In this document: one piece after another, positions 20,408 to 32,645 of the stretch
How positions within the stretch are numbered: the first letter of the stretch is position 1
Layout: each line of letters begins with the position of its first letter
Assembly (NCBI RefSeq): GCF_019331715.1
Contig: NZ_JAHBBG010000004.1
Coordinates: forward strand, 124,001 to 188,000
From: Bifidobacterium simiiventris
Lineage (GTDB): Bacteria > Actinomycetota > Actinomycetes > Actinomycetales > Bifidobacteriaceae
Length of the DNA stretch: 64,000 nt
Direction of reading: 5' to 3'
Position numbers and translations under genes: made by a program
The notes under the pieces: model-generated
Told to the model about the DNA's origin: nothing
What the model saw: the letters and a program-made list of their open reading frames with translations, nothing else
The model's database searches: none

Positions 20408-20501
20408 GGGCAAATCGTCAACTATTGGAGTTAACCACCTTGCAAGGACGATTATTCCCGCCTTGTCGAGCGCGAAACGAAAAACACACCGGATCGATCC
20501 G

Positions 20502-21263
20502 TCACGAACCGCACCATGCCGGGCGGATGCCGCGTTCGATCAGCGACACCACAATGCCGGCAAGCGTGCAGTCCTCGTCCAGTGCGAGACATTCGAGCGC
20601 GCGTATCACGGCCAGGTCGTCGCCCATCCACCACAGTACGTAGGCGAGCGCCGCCAGCGGCTGCACCCTCCATCGTTCCGGCACCGCGTCGCCCATCCGT
20701 TTCAGCATCGCCGTCCCGCGTCGGCACCGTTCCGTATCCGGCCGAGCTCGCGCGTCATGGAAGGCGTTCGTCATCATGTCCGACATGCCGCACCGCACGC
20801 GATCGGAATGCGGTTGCGAGGCGATCTCGATCATCATGCGCTCGTCACAGGGGCGCCCGATGACCAGTGACACGATCGCGGCGTCCCGGATCGGCAGCGA
20901 TTCGGTCATGCCCACGGCGAACGCGGCCATGCCTTCCCGATCGAGCATGGTTGCGGCAGCGTCGAACGATCGTGCGGATTCCAATGTCCGTATCCATTGC
21001 GCGAACGGATCGCGGACCCATTCGCGGTTCCCTTCCCTCGGGCCGACGGTGCGGCGCATGTCGCGGAACCGGCATGTCAGACGTTCCAGTTCGTTGTCGG
21101 CAAACGGCTCCTCGATCGGATCGCGGCGAGGCCCCGATGGCGGCGGGCCTTCGATGAAACGTTGCGTAAGCCGCGACGTCGATCGTGGCGGCGGGCCTGC
21201 CTGACGGCTGCGTCGGCAGGCGCCGCGCCCCGTCGTTCGGCCGTTCGTTGGCGTCGTGGTCAT
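20502..21263 (-). CDS. DUF4192 domain-containing protein
   Basis: A 253-residue protein of unknown function. The first 45 residues are basic and low-complexity. The rest resembles the C-terminal half of DUF4192 proteins: a helical block ending in PLAALAYVLWWMGDDLAVIRALECLALDEDCTLAGIV, where a small domain counts and ranks residues in a TPR-like pair of helices. No catalytic motif or membrane segment is visible. It lies upstream of rpoD in the same orientation, an association seen in other actinobacteria. Confidence 0.68.
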   Translation of the reverse strand: MTTTPTNGRTTGRGACRRSRQAGPPPRSTSRLTQRFIEGPPPSGPRRDPIEEPFADNELERLTCRFRDMRRTVGPREGNREWVRDPFAQWIRTLESARSFDAAATMLDREGMAAFAVGMTESLPIRDAAIVSLVIGRPCDERMMIEIASQPHSDRVRCGMSDMMTNAFHDARARPDTERCRRGTAMLKRMGDAVPERWRVQPLAALAYVLWWMGDDLAVIRALECLALDEDCTLAGIVVSLIERGIRPAWCGS

Positions 21264-21365
21264 GATTGTCCTCCTTGACTATGCGGGCGGTCCGGCAAGC
21301 CGGTCACGCGCATCCGTGCGCGCTGACTATCAACTATGCACTATCCGCGTTCACCGGGTGACGTT

Positions 21366-21386
21366 TTTCGACCTATGTGGTCGAAA
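21366..21386. promoter_or_regulatory. Palindrome upstream of the polyprenyl synthase gene
   Basis: TTTCGACC and GGTCGAAA form perfect 8-bp arms around TATGT, 65 bp before the start codon. Its centre ACCTATGTGG recurs as a direct repeat at 21427-21436, just before the gene. It could be an operator or a leader hairpin. Confidence 0.5.
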
Positions 21387-21450
21387 GGTCACAATCGTTG
21401 GAATGCCGCCACTCTTGTGTTCAACAACCTATGTGGATAACCTTAGAGGC

Positions 21451-22557
21451 ATGACTCTTGACTTGGATAGGACCTCCATTGAAGCGCGGATCGCCCATCT
21501 GGTACGCGCCACCGTCGGCCCGCAGGACGGGCAGGGCACGATCGTCGCGTCGTGCCGCACCGTGCTGGACGAGGTTACCCGGCAGGCGCTGACCTCCAGT
21601 GAGGGCGGTAAACGGCTTCGCGCGCTGCTGTTGCTGGACGCGTTCGACGCGACCGCGCCGAACGTCGGACCGGCCGGATTCGGCGGTAACGGCGATGCGG
21701 CGGACGTGCGGGATCACGTACTGGATCTGGCCTGCGCGATCGAAGTGTTTCAGACCGCGGCGCTGGTGCATGACGACATCATCGACGATTCCGATCTGCG
21801 ACGGGGCAAGCCGTCCGCACACCGCGCGCTGGCGGCGGCGACGCACTCCGACCCGATCGGCAACGGCTTGGGCATCATGCTGGGCGATCTGCTGGCCACC
21901 GCCAGCGTGGACATCGCCAACGCCGCGGCCCGCCATTTGCCATCGTCGGATGCGGTCGTGGCCGCGTTCCTGAACATGCATCGCGAGGTGGAGATCGGTC
22001 AGGTGCTTGATCTGGCCGTGGAGATGACGCCGTTGGACGATCCGCGAGCACTGGCCGAGGCGTCGCTGAACGTGTTCCGTTGGAAGACCGCGAGCTACAC
22101 GACGATCGCGCCGATGGAGTTGGCTCTGATCGCCGCCGGCGTCTCCCCCGCCGACGCGCGCGGCAAGGCGTTGGCCGTCGGCAAGCCGCTGGGACTGGCG
22201 TTCCAGCTTGCGGACGATCTGCTGGATGTGATTGGCTCGAGCAAGAACACCGGTAAGCCGGTCGGCGGCGACATCCGGGAAGGCAAGCGCACCGTGCTGC
22301 TGGCGGATGCGCTCGAAGCGGCATCCACGTCCGACCGCGAGGAACTGGTGCATCTGTTCGAAGCCTCTCACCGCGACGACGATCAGGTTCGGCATGTTAT
22401 CGAACTGTTCGGTTCGACCGGCGCGGTGGACCGTTCCAAGGAACGGATCGGCGAGCTGTGGCGGCAGTCGCGGACGGCGATCGAACAGCTCGAACTGCCG
22501 GATGATGCGACGACGACGTTGGCCGAGGCGTGCGCGCGGTTCGTGCCTCTTGACTAG
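21451..22557 (+). CDS. Polyprenyl (geranylgeranyl-type) diphosphate synthase
   Basis: Chain-elongating trans-isoprenyl diphosphate synthase (368 residues) that condenses isopentenyl diphosphate onto an allylic primer, feeding quinone or lipid-carrier side chains. The first Asp-rich motif is DDIIDDSD with RRGKPSAHRA following; the second is FQLADDLLDVIG with KNTGKPVGGDIREGK. Product length cannot be read reliably. The ATG at 21451 gives the MTLDLDRTSIEARI start, but AGAGG lies only one base away, so leaderless translation or a GTG start at 21433 is possible. It is followed closely by the Ser/Thr kinase gene. Confidence 0.88.
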   Translation: MTLDLDRTSIEARIAHLVRATVGPQDGQGTIVASCRTVLDEVTRQALTSSEGGKRLRALLLLDAFDATAPNVGPAGFGGNGDAADVRDHVLDLACAIEVFQTAALVHDDIIDDSDLRRGKPSAHRALAAATHSDPIGNGLGIMLGDLLATASVDIANAAARHLPSSDAVVAAFLNMHREVEIGQVLDLAVEMTPLDDPRALAEASLNVFRWKTASYTTIAPMELALIAAGVSPADARGKALAVGKPLGLAFQLADDLLDVIGSSKNTGKPVGGDIREGKRTVLLADALEAASTSDREELVHLFEASHRDDDQVRHVIELFGSTGAVDRSKERIGELWRQSRTAIEQLELPDDATTTLAEACARFVPLD

Positions 22558-22620
22558 AAGCGGCCGTACCACGTTCCCGGCATGCCACAGGGTAGACTGG
22601 CATGAGATTTCCATGACGAT

Positions 22621-24807
22621 ATGAGGGACCAGACATACAAGATGAGCGAAGCCGTGCACACCCCTGAAGATCCGTTGATCGGCCAGATGATCGAGGGACG
22701 ATACCATGTCTCCCGCAAGATAGCCGAGGGTGGTATGGCCACGGTGTACGAGGCACTGGATACGCGTCTGGATCGCACGGTCGCCATCAAGGTCATGCAT
22801 ATGCAGCTGGCGCAGGGACCGCACCGGGCCCAGTTCGTGGAGCGTTTCCGCCGTGAGGCGAAGTCGGCGGCGGCGATTGCGAACCCTCACATCGTGCAGG
22901 TATACGATACCGGCGAGGTGAACGGGCTGGATTTCCTGGTGATGGAGTTCGTACACGGCGTGAACCTGCGCCGCGAAATGAACGAGCAGGGCACGTTCAC
23001 GGTACGTGAGACGCTGCGCGTCGTGAATGAGACATTGGATGGTCTCGCTTCAGCCCATCGCGCGGGCGTGGTGCATCGCGACATCAAGCCGGAGAACATT
23101 CTGCTCAACGACCGCGGCCACGTACAGATTACCGATTTCGGACTGGCGAAGGCGGCTTCGCAGGCCACGCTCTCCTCGACGGGCATGTTGTTGGGCACCG
23201 CCGCGTACCTTGCCCCGGAAATGATCGAGAACAATCAGGCGACCCCGCAAGGGGATCTGTATTCCGTGGGCATCATGGCCTGGGAGATGCTGGCCGGCGA
23301 GGTGCCGTTCACATCCGATAATCCGGTGACGCTCGTATTCAAACATGTCCATGAGGACGTGCCACCCATTTCGACCGTGTGTCCGGGCATCAGCCCGCTG
23401 GTCTCGGCGTTTCTCACGCATCTGACGGCACGGGCCGTCGAGGCACGTCCCGCCGATGCGGCCGAGGCCGAGCAAGAGCTGCAACAGCTCACGGCGCAGC
23501 TGGATATTGCCGACTGGACGTACCGCCGGCCGCAAGGTGGCACGGAACAGACCATCGGCTCCGATGCGACCGCGGCGGCATCGGCGCTCGACGCGTTGTC
23601 CGGCACCTCGGACGGCACCATGCCCATCCCCGCTCCCCCATCCATCATCGCCGCGACAAGCATGTTGCCAGCGACGACCGAAGCCCGGACCGAGGCATTG
23701 CCGGACACGGCGATCGCGTCAGTGGCCGACATGGATGACGACCGGTCGGAGGCCGAAAAACAGCCGACCCGGCATATGGCCAAACGGCCCCGCTCCTCGG
23801 TTCCCGTGATCGCGGCCGCGGTGCTGCTGGTGGCCGCGATCGCGGGAGGCGGCGCCGCATGGTGGTATTTCCTCGGCCCCGGCAGCTATTGGACCGTGCC
23901 CAAGCCCGATGACGTGAACTGCTCGCAAGGCCAGGCATGTTCCGTGTCAGGCGCGCGATGGAGCGCCTACCGGAGCACGCTGAACGTGTCGAACATCCCA
24001 TTTACCGTGTCCGAACGCAACGATGACGATGTGCCCGCCGGCGACATCATTTCAGCTTCTCCGGGCAATGTCGGCGACCGTATCAGCAAGCGGGGCGACG
24101 CCTCGATGAGCATCGTCGTCTCGAAGGGCGTGAAGACGGCGACCATTCCTTCGGATATCTTCGACACGTCGTCATCTCACGGCACCGATGTGGTCGCCGC
24201 GCTGGAATCGGCCGGATTCGATGCCGTTACCCACGACGGTTCGCAGGACGAGTATTCGCAGACGCTTCCCGAAGGCGCCGCGATCAGCATCGTCGACGCA
24301 TCCACCGGCGATCCCATCAAAGCCGGCGCCGTGCTCAAGCACAACACGCCGATCACCGTCGTCCTGTCGAAGGGACCGATGCCGGTGACGATGCCCGACA
24401 TCGTCGGCAAGACGCAGGACGAGGCCAAAACCGCGCTCGACGAGCTGAAGCTCACCATGAACGTCACCGAGGAATACGACGACAAGGTGCCGGCCGGTTC
24501 GGTTATATCCGCCTCCGTCGATGAAGGCTCCCAGCTGCATTGGGGGGACAGCGTCGACGTAGTCGTCTCGAAGGGCCCTGAGACCATCACCTTGGAGAAC
24601 TACGTCGGTCAGAAGGCAAGTGCGGCGAAGGCCGCGCTCGAGAAGCTCGGGTTCAAGGTGACAGTCAAATCGACCATCACGCTCGACTCCAACAAGGACA
24701 AGCTGGTGGCGTCGCAGGATCCGACCGGGGGCACGGTAACCCGCATCCGCGACGAGAACGGAGATCCCATCACTGTCACGCTGACGATGTACTCCTCGCT
24801 GCTGTAG
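22621..24807 (+). CDS. pknB: PASTA-domain Ser/Thr protein kinase (PknB/Stk1 family)
   Basis: Membrane receptor kinase that senses cell-wall fragments and controls growth and division. The 728-residue protein has a full kinase domain (residues 20-290): glycine loop AEGGMATVYEA, lysine VAIKVMH, catalytic HRDIKPEN, DFGLAKA, and APE-like LAPEMIE. A low-complexity juxtamembrane linker follows, then one membrane helix (VIAAAVLLVAAIAGGGAAWWYF) and four extracellular PASTA repeats, each ending in V(V)LSKGP-like strands. The ATG at 22642 (MSEAVHTPE) is an alternative start. It ends at a strong bidirectional terminator. Confidence 0.94.
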   Translation: MRDQTYKMSEAVHTPEDPLIGQMIEGRYHVSRKIAEGGMATVYEALDTRLDRTVAIKVMHMQLAQGPHRAQFVERFRREAKSAAAIANPHIVQVYDTGEVNGLDFLVMEFVHGVNLRREMNEQGTFTVRETLRVVNETLDGLASAHRAGVVHRDIKPENILLNDRGHVQITDFGLAKAASQATLSSTGMLLGTAAYLAPEMIENNQATPQGDLYSVGIMAWEMLAGEVPFTSDNPVTLVFKHVHEDVPPISTVCPGISPLVSAFLTHLTARAVEARPADAAEAEQELQQLTAQLDIADWTYRRPQGGTEQTIGSDATAAASALDALSGTSDGTMPIPAPPSIIAATSMLPATTEARTEALPDTAIASVADMDDDRSEAEKQPTRHMAKRPRSSVPVIAAAVLLVAAIAGGGAAWWYFLGPGSYWTVPKPDDVNCSQGQACSVSGARWSAYRSTLNVSNIPFTVSERNDDDVPAGDIISASPGNVGDRISKRGDASMSIVVSKGVKTATIPSDIFDTSSSHGTDVVAALESAGFDAVTHDGSQDEYSQTLPEGAAISIVDASTGDPIKAGAVLKHNTPITVVLSKGPMPVTMPDIVGKTQDEAKTALDELKLTMNVTEEYDDKVPAGSVISASVDEGSQLHWGDSVDVVVSKGPETITLENYVGQKASAAKAALEKLGFKVTVKSTITLDSNKDKLVASQDPTGGTVTRIRDENGDPITVTLTMYSSLL

Positions 24808-24822
24808 TCATTCGCCCATAAT

Positions 24823-24861
24823 GTTGGAGGCCGGTTTCCCATTAGGAAACCGGCCTCCAAC
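24823..24861. terminator. Bidirectional terminator between pknB and plsC
   Basis: Perfect 17-bp stem (24823-24839 with 24845-24861) around a 5-base loop, between convergent genes. There is no T run. Confidence 0.85.
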
Positions 24862-24882
24862 CATATACGAACCTTACGCGAA

Positions 24883-25581
24883 CTATTGTGCGGATTGAGC
24901 CGTTTCAGCCTGCTCCTTCAGCCGTGCCTTCACCGTCTGCGCATACTCGTCCACATACTCCTGGCCGCTCATCGCCTGAATCTCGTGAGTGATCCTGTCG
25001 GTGAGCTCGCGCAGTTCGTCATGCGTCACATCCGTCTTCTTCTTGACGTTGATCGGCTTGCCGTAAATCACCTGTGTCTTGCCCTTGGCCGGGATCACCG
25101 TGCCCGGCTTCTGCAGTTCGCGCGTGCCGATGATCGCGGTCGGCACGATCGGACAGCCGGTTTCGAATGCGAGACGCGCCGCACCGGTGTGGCCCTTGTA
25201 CAGGTTGCCGTCCGGGCTGCGGGTGCCCTCGATATGGATACCGAACAGGTGGCCATCCTCGATGATCTCACGCGCATGCTCCAACGCGCCCAGCGATTTG
25301 GAGCCGCCGGAACGGTCCACCGGGAACACGCCCACGGATGTGAACCACCACTTCTTGAACTTGCCTTTGATGCCCTTGCCTTCGAAGTATTCGGCCTTGC
25401 CCATGAAATGCACCATGCGCGGGCAGGTGATCGGGATGAGTGCGTCGTCGATCACGGCAAGATGGTTCGCGGCGATGATGGCGCCTCCCTCGCGAGGGAT
25501 GTTGTTCAGCCCGGACACGGACGGCCCGAGATGACGGCGGGCGATGGGCCCGAACACTTTGACGAAGAACCAGTAGAGCAT
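24883..25581 (-). CDS. plsC: 1-acyl-sn-glycerol-3-phosphate acyltransferase (PlsC family)
   Basis: Acylates lysophosphatidate to phosphatidate in membrane phospholipid synthesis. The 232-residue protein has the catalytic HX4D box in AANHLAVIDDALI, the substrate-binding IHIEGTRSPDG block (EGTRS), and CPIVPTAIIGTREL. A hydrophobic N-terminus (MLYWFFVKVFGPIARRHL) suggests membrane association. The ATG at 25579-25581 is used because GAAAGGAGCG lies at correct spacing. Confidence 0.88.
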   Translation of the reverse strand: MLYWFFVKVFGPIARRHLGPSVSGLNNIPREGGAIIAANHLAVIDDALIPITCPRMVHFMGKAEYFEGKGIKGKFKKWWFTSVGVFPVDRSGGSKSLGALEHAREIIEDGHLFGIHIEGTRSPDGNLYKGHTGAARLAFETGCPIVPTAIIGTRELQKPGTVIPAKGKTQVIYGKPINVKKKTDVTHDELRELTDRITHEIQAMSGQEYVDEYAQTVKARLKEQAETAQSAQ

Positions 25582-25632
25582 GGCGACGCTCCTTTCAGCC
25601 ACTTGGCTTTGCCGCTGATTACAGTGGTGGAT

Positions 25633-26196
25633 ATGACTGACCTTAACAATAGCAATGGCGGTGAACTCCCGGACCAGTCACCGAACAGCAACCCTGATGG
25701 CGGGGATATCGACAGCGCATGGGCCGCGTTCGCCGAGGCTCACGCCGACGACCTGAAGGACGTGGAACATTCACGCAGCGCCAAGCGTTTCGAGAAGCAC
25801 GCCCAGCGCAAGGAGAAGGAGGCGCTGTTGTCCGTCGGCGATCTGGACAACGGCGTATTCGTCGATGATCCGGTACCGCTGAACCGGCGCGGCCCGAGAG
25901 ACAACACACGTTCCAGCTGGCTGGACACCGACAATGTGATGGACCGCTACGGTGACGATTTCGTGCCGCCGAATCCCGAGATCGGCCCAGTGAAGGCTTC
26001 GAAGCTGGTGTTCTGGGTCCTGCTGGTGGCCGGTATCATCGGTCTCATCGCCTCGGTATTCGTGCCGGCGCTGGCGGCGATGCTGGGCACGATCTTCGGT
26101 GTGTGCGCGTTGGTCGGAGCGGCGGGACTGATCGTCCAGCACAAAGGCCATACCGAGACACGAAACGGCTATACCGACGACGGCGCGCGCGTATAG
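25633..26196 (+). CDS. Small membrane protein of unknown function
   Basis: A 187-residue protein. About 125 polar, charged residues (rich in Asp, Ser, Asn, with a KRFEKHAQRKEKEAL helix) precede two membrane helices (LVFWVLLVAGIIGLIASVFV and ALAAMLGTIFGVCALVGAAGLIVQH) and a short polar tail. I do not recognise a family. It faces plsC divergently and converges on trpD. GTG codons at 25624 and 25627 are alternative starts. Confidence 0.7.
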   Translation: MTDLNNSNGGELPDQSPNSNPDGGDIDSAWAAFAEAHADDLKDVEHSRSAKRFEKHAQRKEKEALLSVGDLDNGVFVDDPVPLNRRGPRDNTRSSWLDTDNVMDRYGDDFVPPNPEIGPVKASKLVFWVLLVAGIIGLIASVFVPALAAMLGTIFGVCALVGAAGLIVQHKGHTETRNGYTDDGARV

Positions 26197-26219
26197 CCGT
26201 TATACGGCAACAATGCATT

Positions 26220-26256
26220 GGGGCTGGTACCCCGCACGGATGCAGGAACCAGCCCC
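26220..26256. terminator. Hairpin between the membrane-protein gene and trpD
   Basis: Nine-base arms GGGGCTGGT (26220-26228) and ACCAGCCCC (26248-26256) with a 19-base loop, between convergent genes. Confidence 0.6.
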
Positions 26257-26279
26257 GGAGTTCATAGCATGCCGATATC

Positions 26280-27326
26280 TCAGGCCTTGGCCTGTGCGGT
26301 TTCGATCCACTTGGCGAACAGCGCTTCGGCCTTGCCGGAATCGACGGCGTCCTGTGCGGCCGCATACGCCTGCTTGAACCGCTCCCCCAGCGTGCCGTCG
26401 CCGACCAGATGCCCGTCTGCCACGATCGCGGAAGCCGCATTGAGCAACGCGGTGGTACGAGCGGGGATATTCTTGCCTGCGAGGAAGTCGCGGAATGCGG
26501 CGGCGTTGACCTCCGGCTCGCCTCCCTTGAGATCGGCGACGTTGACCGGAGCCAGTCCAAGTTCGACAGTCGGATCGAATTCGGTTTCCGTCACCTTGCC
26601 GTCGCGGATCTCCCACACGGACACCGGGCCGGTCGGAGCCAGCTCATCAAGGCCCTCATGCGAGGTGTACACCATGCCGGACTGGCCGTTGGCGGCATAA
26701 ACCGCGGCCATGATCGGGCTCATCGCACGGTTGGCGCAACCGATGGCGACATGCGCCGGCTTGGCCGGGTTCGTCAGCGGGCCGAGCACGTTGAACACGC
26801 ATGGGATGCCGAGCGCCGCACGGATCGGTCCGACGAAGCGCATGGCCGGGTGGAAGGTTCGGGCGAACGCGAAGGTGATGCCGACTTCGTCGCCGACCTC
26901 GCCCACCGCGTCCGGGGTAAGCGTCAGCGGAAGACCGAGCGCTTCGAGCACATCGGCTGCACCACACTTGGATGAGGCGGCACGGTTGCCGTGCTTGACG
27001 ATCTTCACGCCGGCTGCCGCCGCGGCGACCGACCCCATCGTGGACAGGTTCACGGTGGCGAATCCGTCGCCGCCGGTGCCGACGATGTCGGTGGTCTCGC
27101 CGCTGACATGCAGAGGCACGGCATGGGCAACCATTGCCTTGGCCGCACCGGACACCTCGTCGGCGGTCAGGCCCAGCTGCTGCTGCATGGCCAGCGCCGC
27201 GCCGACCGCCGCCGGATTCGCGTTGCCCTGCATCAGGTCGTCCACGAACCACTCCGACTCCTCCGCGCTCAAATGGTCTCCCCCGACCAGCTTGGTGAGA
27301 ATCGACTTCCATGTGATCTCGGCCAT
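26280..27326 (-). CDS. trpD: Anthranilate phosphoribosyltransferase
   Basis: Transfers the phosphoribosyl group of PRPP to anthranilate, the second committed step of tryptophan synthesis. The 348-residue protein shows the PRPP site VGTGGDGFATVNLSTMGS, the KHGNRAASSKCGAADVLEAL block and the FAPxxHPAMR-equivalent FARTFHPAMRFVGP. The ATG at 27324-27326 has AAGGAGGGCATC upstream. No other trp gene is in the window, so it stands alone locally. No leader peptide or attenuator was seen. Confidence 0.95.
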   Translation of the reverse strand: MAEITWKSILTKLVGGDHLSAEESEWFVDDLMQGNANPAAVGAALAMQQQLGLTADEVSGAAKAMVAHAVPLHVSGETTDIVGTGGDGFATVNLSTMGSVAAAAAGVKIVKHGNRAASSKCGAADVLEALGLPLTLTPDAVGEVGDEVGITFAFARTFHPAMRFVGPIRAALGIPCVFNVLGPLTNPAKPAHVAIGCANRAMSPIMAAVYAANGQSGMVYTSHEGLDELAPTGPVSVWEIRDGKVTETEFDPTVELGLAPVNVADLKGGEPEVNAAAFRDFLAGKNIPARTTALLNAASAIVADGHLVGDGTLGERFKQAYAAAQDAVDSGKAEALFAKWIETAQAKA

Positions 27327-27420
27327 GATGCCCTCCTTGGCGCTAACGGCGCCGTTATGTGTGTATTCGCCGTTCATTGTAACGGTATGACGTTTCGCCC
27401 AGTCCGATCTTCCATATAGC

Positions 27421-27453
27421 AAAACGAAAAGGCCCCCGCAGGAGCCTTTTCGT
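27421..27453 (-). terminator. Rho-independent terminator of secA
   Basis: On the minus strand: ACGAAAAGGC (27444-27453) pairs with GCCTTTTCGT (27424-27433), 10-base loop, then a T-rich tail. It separates secA from trpD. Confidence 0.85.
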
Positions 27454-27487
27454 CATGAGGTCACGGAACCGTGTGCCGTGTCACCGG

Positions 27488-30400
<2,913 letters not shown>

Positions 30401-30525
30401 GTTTCGCTCCCTATAGAGTCGGTTACCGTAAACGAGCATAGCCCAACTTGTCCGGTTGGGCATAAACTTCGTCCATACTACGCGAACGCGGCGATTTTCA
30501 CCGGTATTTCCGCCATCTTGCATAG

Positions 30526-30560
30526 AAAAAGGTCCGCGCGAACCATATTCGCGCGGACCT
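30526..30560 (-). terminator. Rho-independent terminator of hpf
   Basis: On the minus strand: 13-bp perfect stem (30548-30560 with 30530-30542), 5-base loop, then a T5 tail (30526-30530). Confidence 0.93.
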
Positions 30561-30633
30561 ATGCCCTATCATGCGCCGTTACCACGCCGAACCAAGTCGC
30601 AGACCGGTATCGGATCGTGGACGGCAGATCAGC

Positions 30634-31290
30634 CTACTTGGCGACGTTCTCGGGAGTGTCGATCTCGAACACGCCGTAGCTCCAGCCATGACGGTGGTAG
30701 ACGACGGACGGACGACCCGTCTCCTTGTTGACGAACAGGAAGAAGTCGTGGCCGATCAACTCCATCTCATACAGCGCCTCGTCGATGGTCATCGGTTCGG
30801 CGATGTGCAGCTTGCGGCGGATGACGATCGGAGTGTCGCCTACCTGGACCTCAACGGACTCGCCCGGGCCCAGATCCGACGCGACGGCGGCGGCAGGGCT
30901 GTTGTTCGGCTCCTCTTCCACGGTCTCCTCAGCCGGCGGCTCTACGACCCCCATGTCGACGGGAACGGGATCGGTATAGCCACGACGATGGTCCTTGCGG
31001 CGATCACGAGTGCGGCGCAGACGCAGCGTCAGCTTGTCCAGCGCCATGTCGAGCGCGCTGAATTCGTCGGTGCTCGACGCCTCGGCACGTACCACGGTGC
31101 GGCCCGCAATGACGGTGATCTCCACCCTCTTGGCGGTATCCGCCTGACGGGGATTGCCTTCGTGCGTCAGCACGATCTGCGCGCGTTGCGCATCCGGCGC
31201 GATAGCGGTCACACGATTCATCTTGCTTTCAACGACATCACGGAACCTCTGCTTGATCTGCGTGTGACGTCCGGTAACGACGATTTCCAT
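30634..31290 (-). CDS. hpf: Ribosome hibernation promoting factor, long form
   Basis: Binds the 30S decoding region and joins two ribosomes into inactive 100S dimers in slow-growing cells. The 218-residue protein has the N-terminal beta-alpha-beta-beta-beta-alpha domain (MEIVVTGRHTQIKQRFRDVVE... DEFSALDMALDKLTLRLRRTRDRRK), a disordered linker, and a C-terminal dimerisation domain (IVIRRKLHIAEPMTIDEALYEMELIGHDFFLFVN), so it is the long form. TAGGAGGTCCAC precedes the ATG. Confidence 0.94.
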   Translation of the reverse strand: MEIVVTGRHTQIKQRFRDVVESKMNRVTAIAPDAQRAQIVLTHEGNPRQADTAKRVEITVIAGRTVVRAEASSTDEFSALDMALDKLTLRLRRTRDRRKDHRRGYTDPVPVDMGVVEPPAEETVEEEPNNSPAAAVASDLGPGESVEVQVGDTPIVIRRKLHIAEPMTIDEALYEMELIGHDFFLFVNKETGRPSVVYHRHGWSYGVFEIDTPENVAK

Positions 31291-31529
31291 GTGGACCTCC
31301 TAGACTCAAGCGGTGCTACCCGCTATTTGACGGGCCAACGGCGACTTCGCCGTCGGTATGTTTTATTGTAGCCGAACGAACGGTAAACGGTGGGAAACTC
31401 GCCCGAAGAAAAATGTTTCTTTTCTGCGTGTTGCGTTCACGTTTCCATGATTGCATAGGTGGTATGCGTGTGCGTTTACGGCATGCATGCCGGTTCGCGA
31501 TATCCTGGCATCGTGTATGATGGTTCGCC

Positions 31530-31894
31530 TGAGACCCCTTGACGGCCGCGATTCGCATTGTAATGGTGCGAGTTGAGGAACTTCCGGGCTCCGCAGAGCA
31601 CGATGGCGGATAACGTCCGCCCAGGGTGACCTGAGAGATAGCGCAGCAGAGAACAGACCGCCAGCCTCGGCTGGTAAGGGTGAAACGGCGGTGTAAGAGA
31701 CCACCGGGCCGCTGGCAACAGTCGGCCGCATGGCAAGCCTCATCGGGAGCAAGGCCAAGCAGAAGGCGTTTGAGGGCTGCTCGCCCGATGCCTTCGGGTA
31801 GGCTGCTAGAGCCTGACGGCAACGTCAGGTCGAGATGGATGGCCGTCCGCACCGGTTCGCCGGCGCGACAGAACCCGGGGTATAAGGGGTCTCA
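31530..31894 (+). ncRNA. rnpB: RNase P RNA, bacterial class A
   Basis: Catalytic RNA that matures tRNA 5' ends. Closing helix P1 is TGAGACCCCTT (31530-31540) with AAGGGGTCTCA (31884-31894). Conserved signatures in order: GAGGAACTTCCGGGCTCC, AGAGATAGCGCAGCAGAGAACAGACCG, GTAAGGGTGAAACGG, GTGTAAGAGACCACCGG, and ACAGAACCCGGGGTATA. A TTTT run follows at 31901-31904. Reading frames here are incidental. Confidence 0.95.
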
Positions 31895-31976
31895 TCATCA
31901 TTTTCCCGTCCATGGCGTGATGCAGACCGAGGACATTGCTTAGGCTTCCCGCATCACGCGCTTCCTCCACGCCGCA

Positions 31977-32642
31977 TCAATGGAACAGTTCATACGCTAT
32001 GCGGCTGAGATCCTGCGGATCATGGCCTTTCCGGCCTCCCGCAGACCAGAATCGCTGCCGACGCTTGTCGAGGTCAAGCCCTTCGGTCTTGGCCGCATAT
32101 CGTCTTGCGAGCTCCCACGCCGCATCCTCGAAGACGCCCCGTTCACGTGCCTCATCGACGGCCCGTGCCGCGATCGGACGCGGCACGCCCTTGCGGGACA
32201 GCTCTGCCATCGTGCCGCGGGCTCCCATGAGCCGAGCCACGCAATAGCGCACCATCGATTCGGCGTAGGCCTCGTCATCGATCAGATGCACCTGCTCGAG
32301 CCGTTCCACCACTGCCTCGACCGTATCGGAAGCATAGCCCTTGCCGGCCAGACGCTCCCTCATGGCGCCCGAGGACCGCGGCGCGGCATCCAACAGACAC
32401 AACGCCGCTTCACGGCATGCATCCACATCGTGAGGATCGTCGACCTGACGCGCCCCTGCCGCGCCGAACCGACTGCGTGCCGTATCGGAACGACCGTACT
32501 GCTCCGGGCGGCGTAACCGGCGTCCGCGCCGTCCGCCGGCTGTCATGCCGGATTCGCTCGATTCGACAGGATCCTGCCGCCCGAACGAATCCGGCATGAC
32601 GGCCGGTGCATGCGCCGCTAGGAAAGCTCCAGCGTCAATCAC
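31977..32642 (-). CDS. recX: Regulatory protein RecX
   Basis: Modulates RecA filament extension. The 221-residue protein carries an unusual polar, Arg-rich N-terminal extension of about 65 residues before the RecX core of three-helix repeats (CREAALCLLDAAPRSSGAMRERLAGKGYA, LEQVHLIDDEAYAESMVRY, and ELSRKGVPRPIAARAVDEARERG). The start is GTG, three bases after the recA stop, so the genes are translationally linked. Confidence 0.9.
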   Translation of the reverse strand: MIDAGAFLAAHAPAVMPDSFGRQDPVESSESGMTAGGRRGRRLRRPEQYGRSDTARSRFGAAGARQVDDPHDVDACREAALCLLDAAPRSSGAMRERLAGKGYASDTVEAVVERLEQVHLIDDEAYAESMVRYCVARLMGARGTMAELSRKGVPRPIAARAVDEARERGVFEDAAWELARRYAAKTEGLDLDKRRQRFWSAGGRKGHDPQDLSRIAYELFH

Positions 32643-32645
32643 AGG

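Noticed and set aside
21421..22956. 511-codon minus-strand frame opposite the isoprenyl synthase gene
   Set aside because: It overlaps two well-supported plus-strand genes and has shadow composition (Arg, His, Gln).
31316..31852. Reading frames across 31.3-31.9 kb
   Set aside because: The region is RNase P RNA; conserved RNA blocks and the closing helix explain the sequence.
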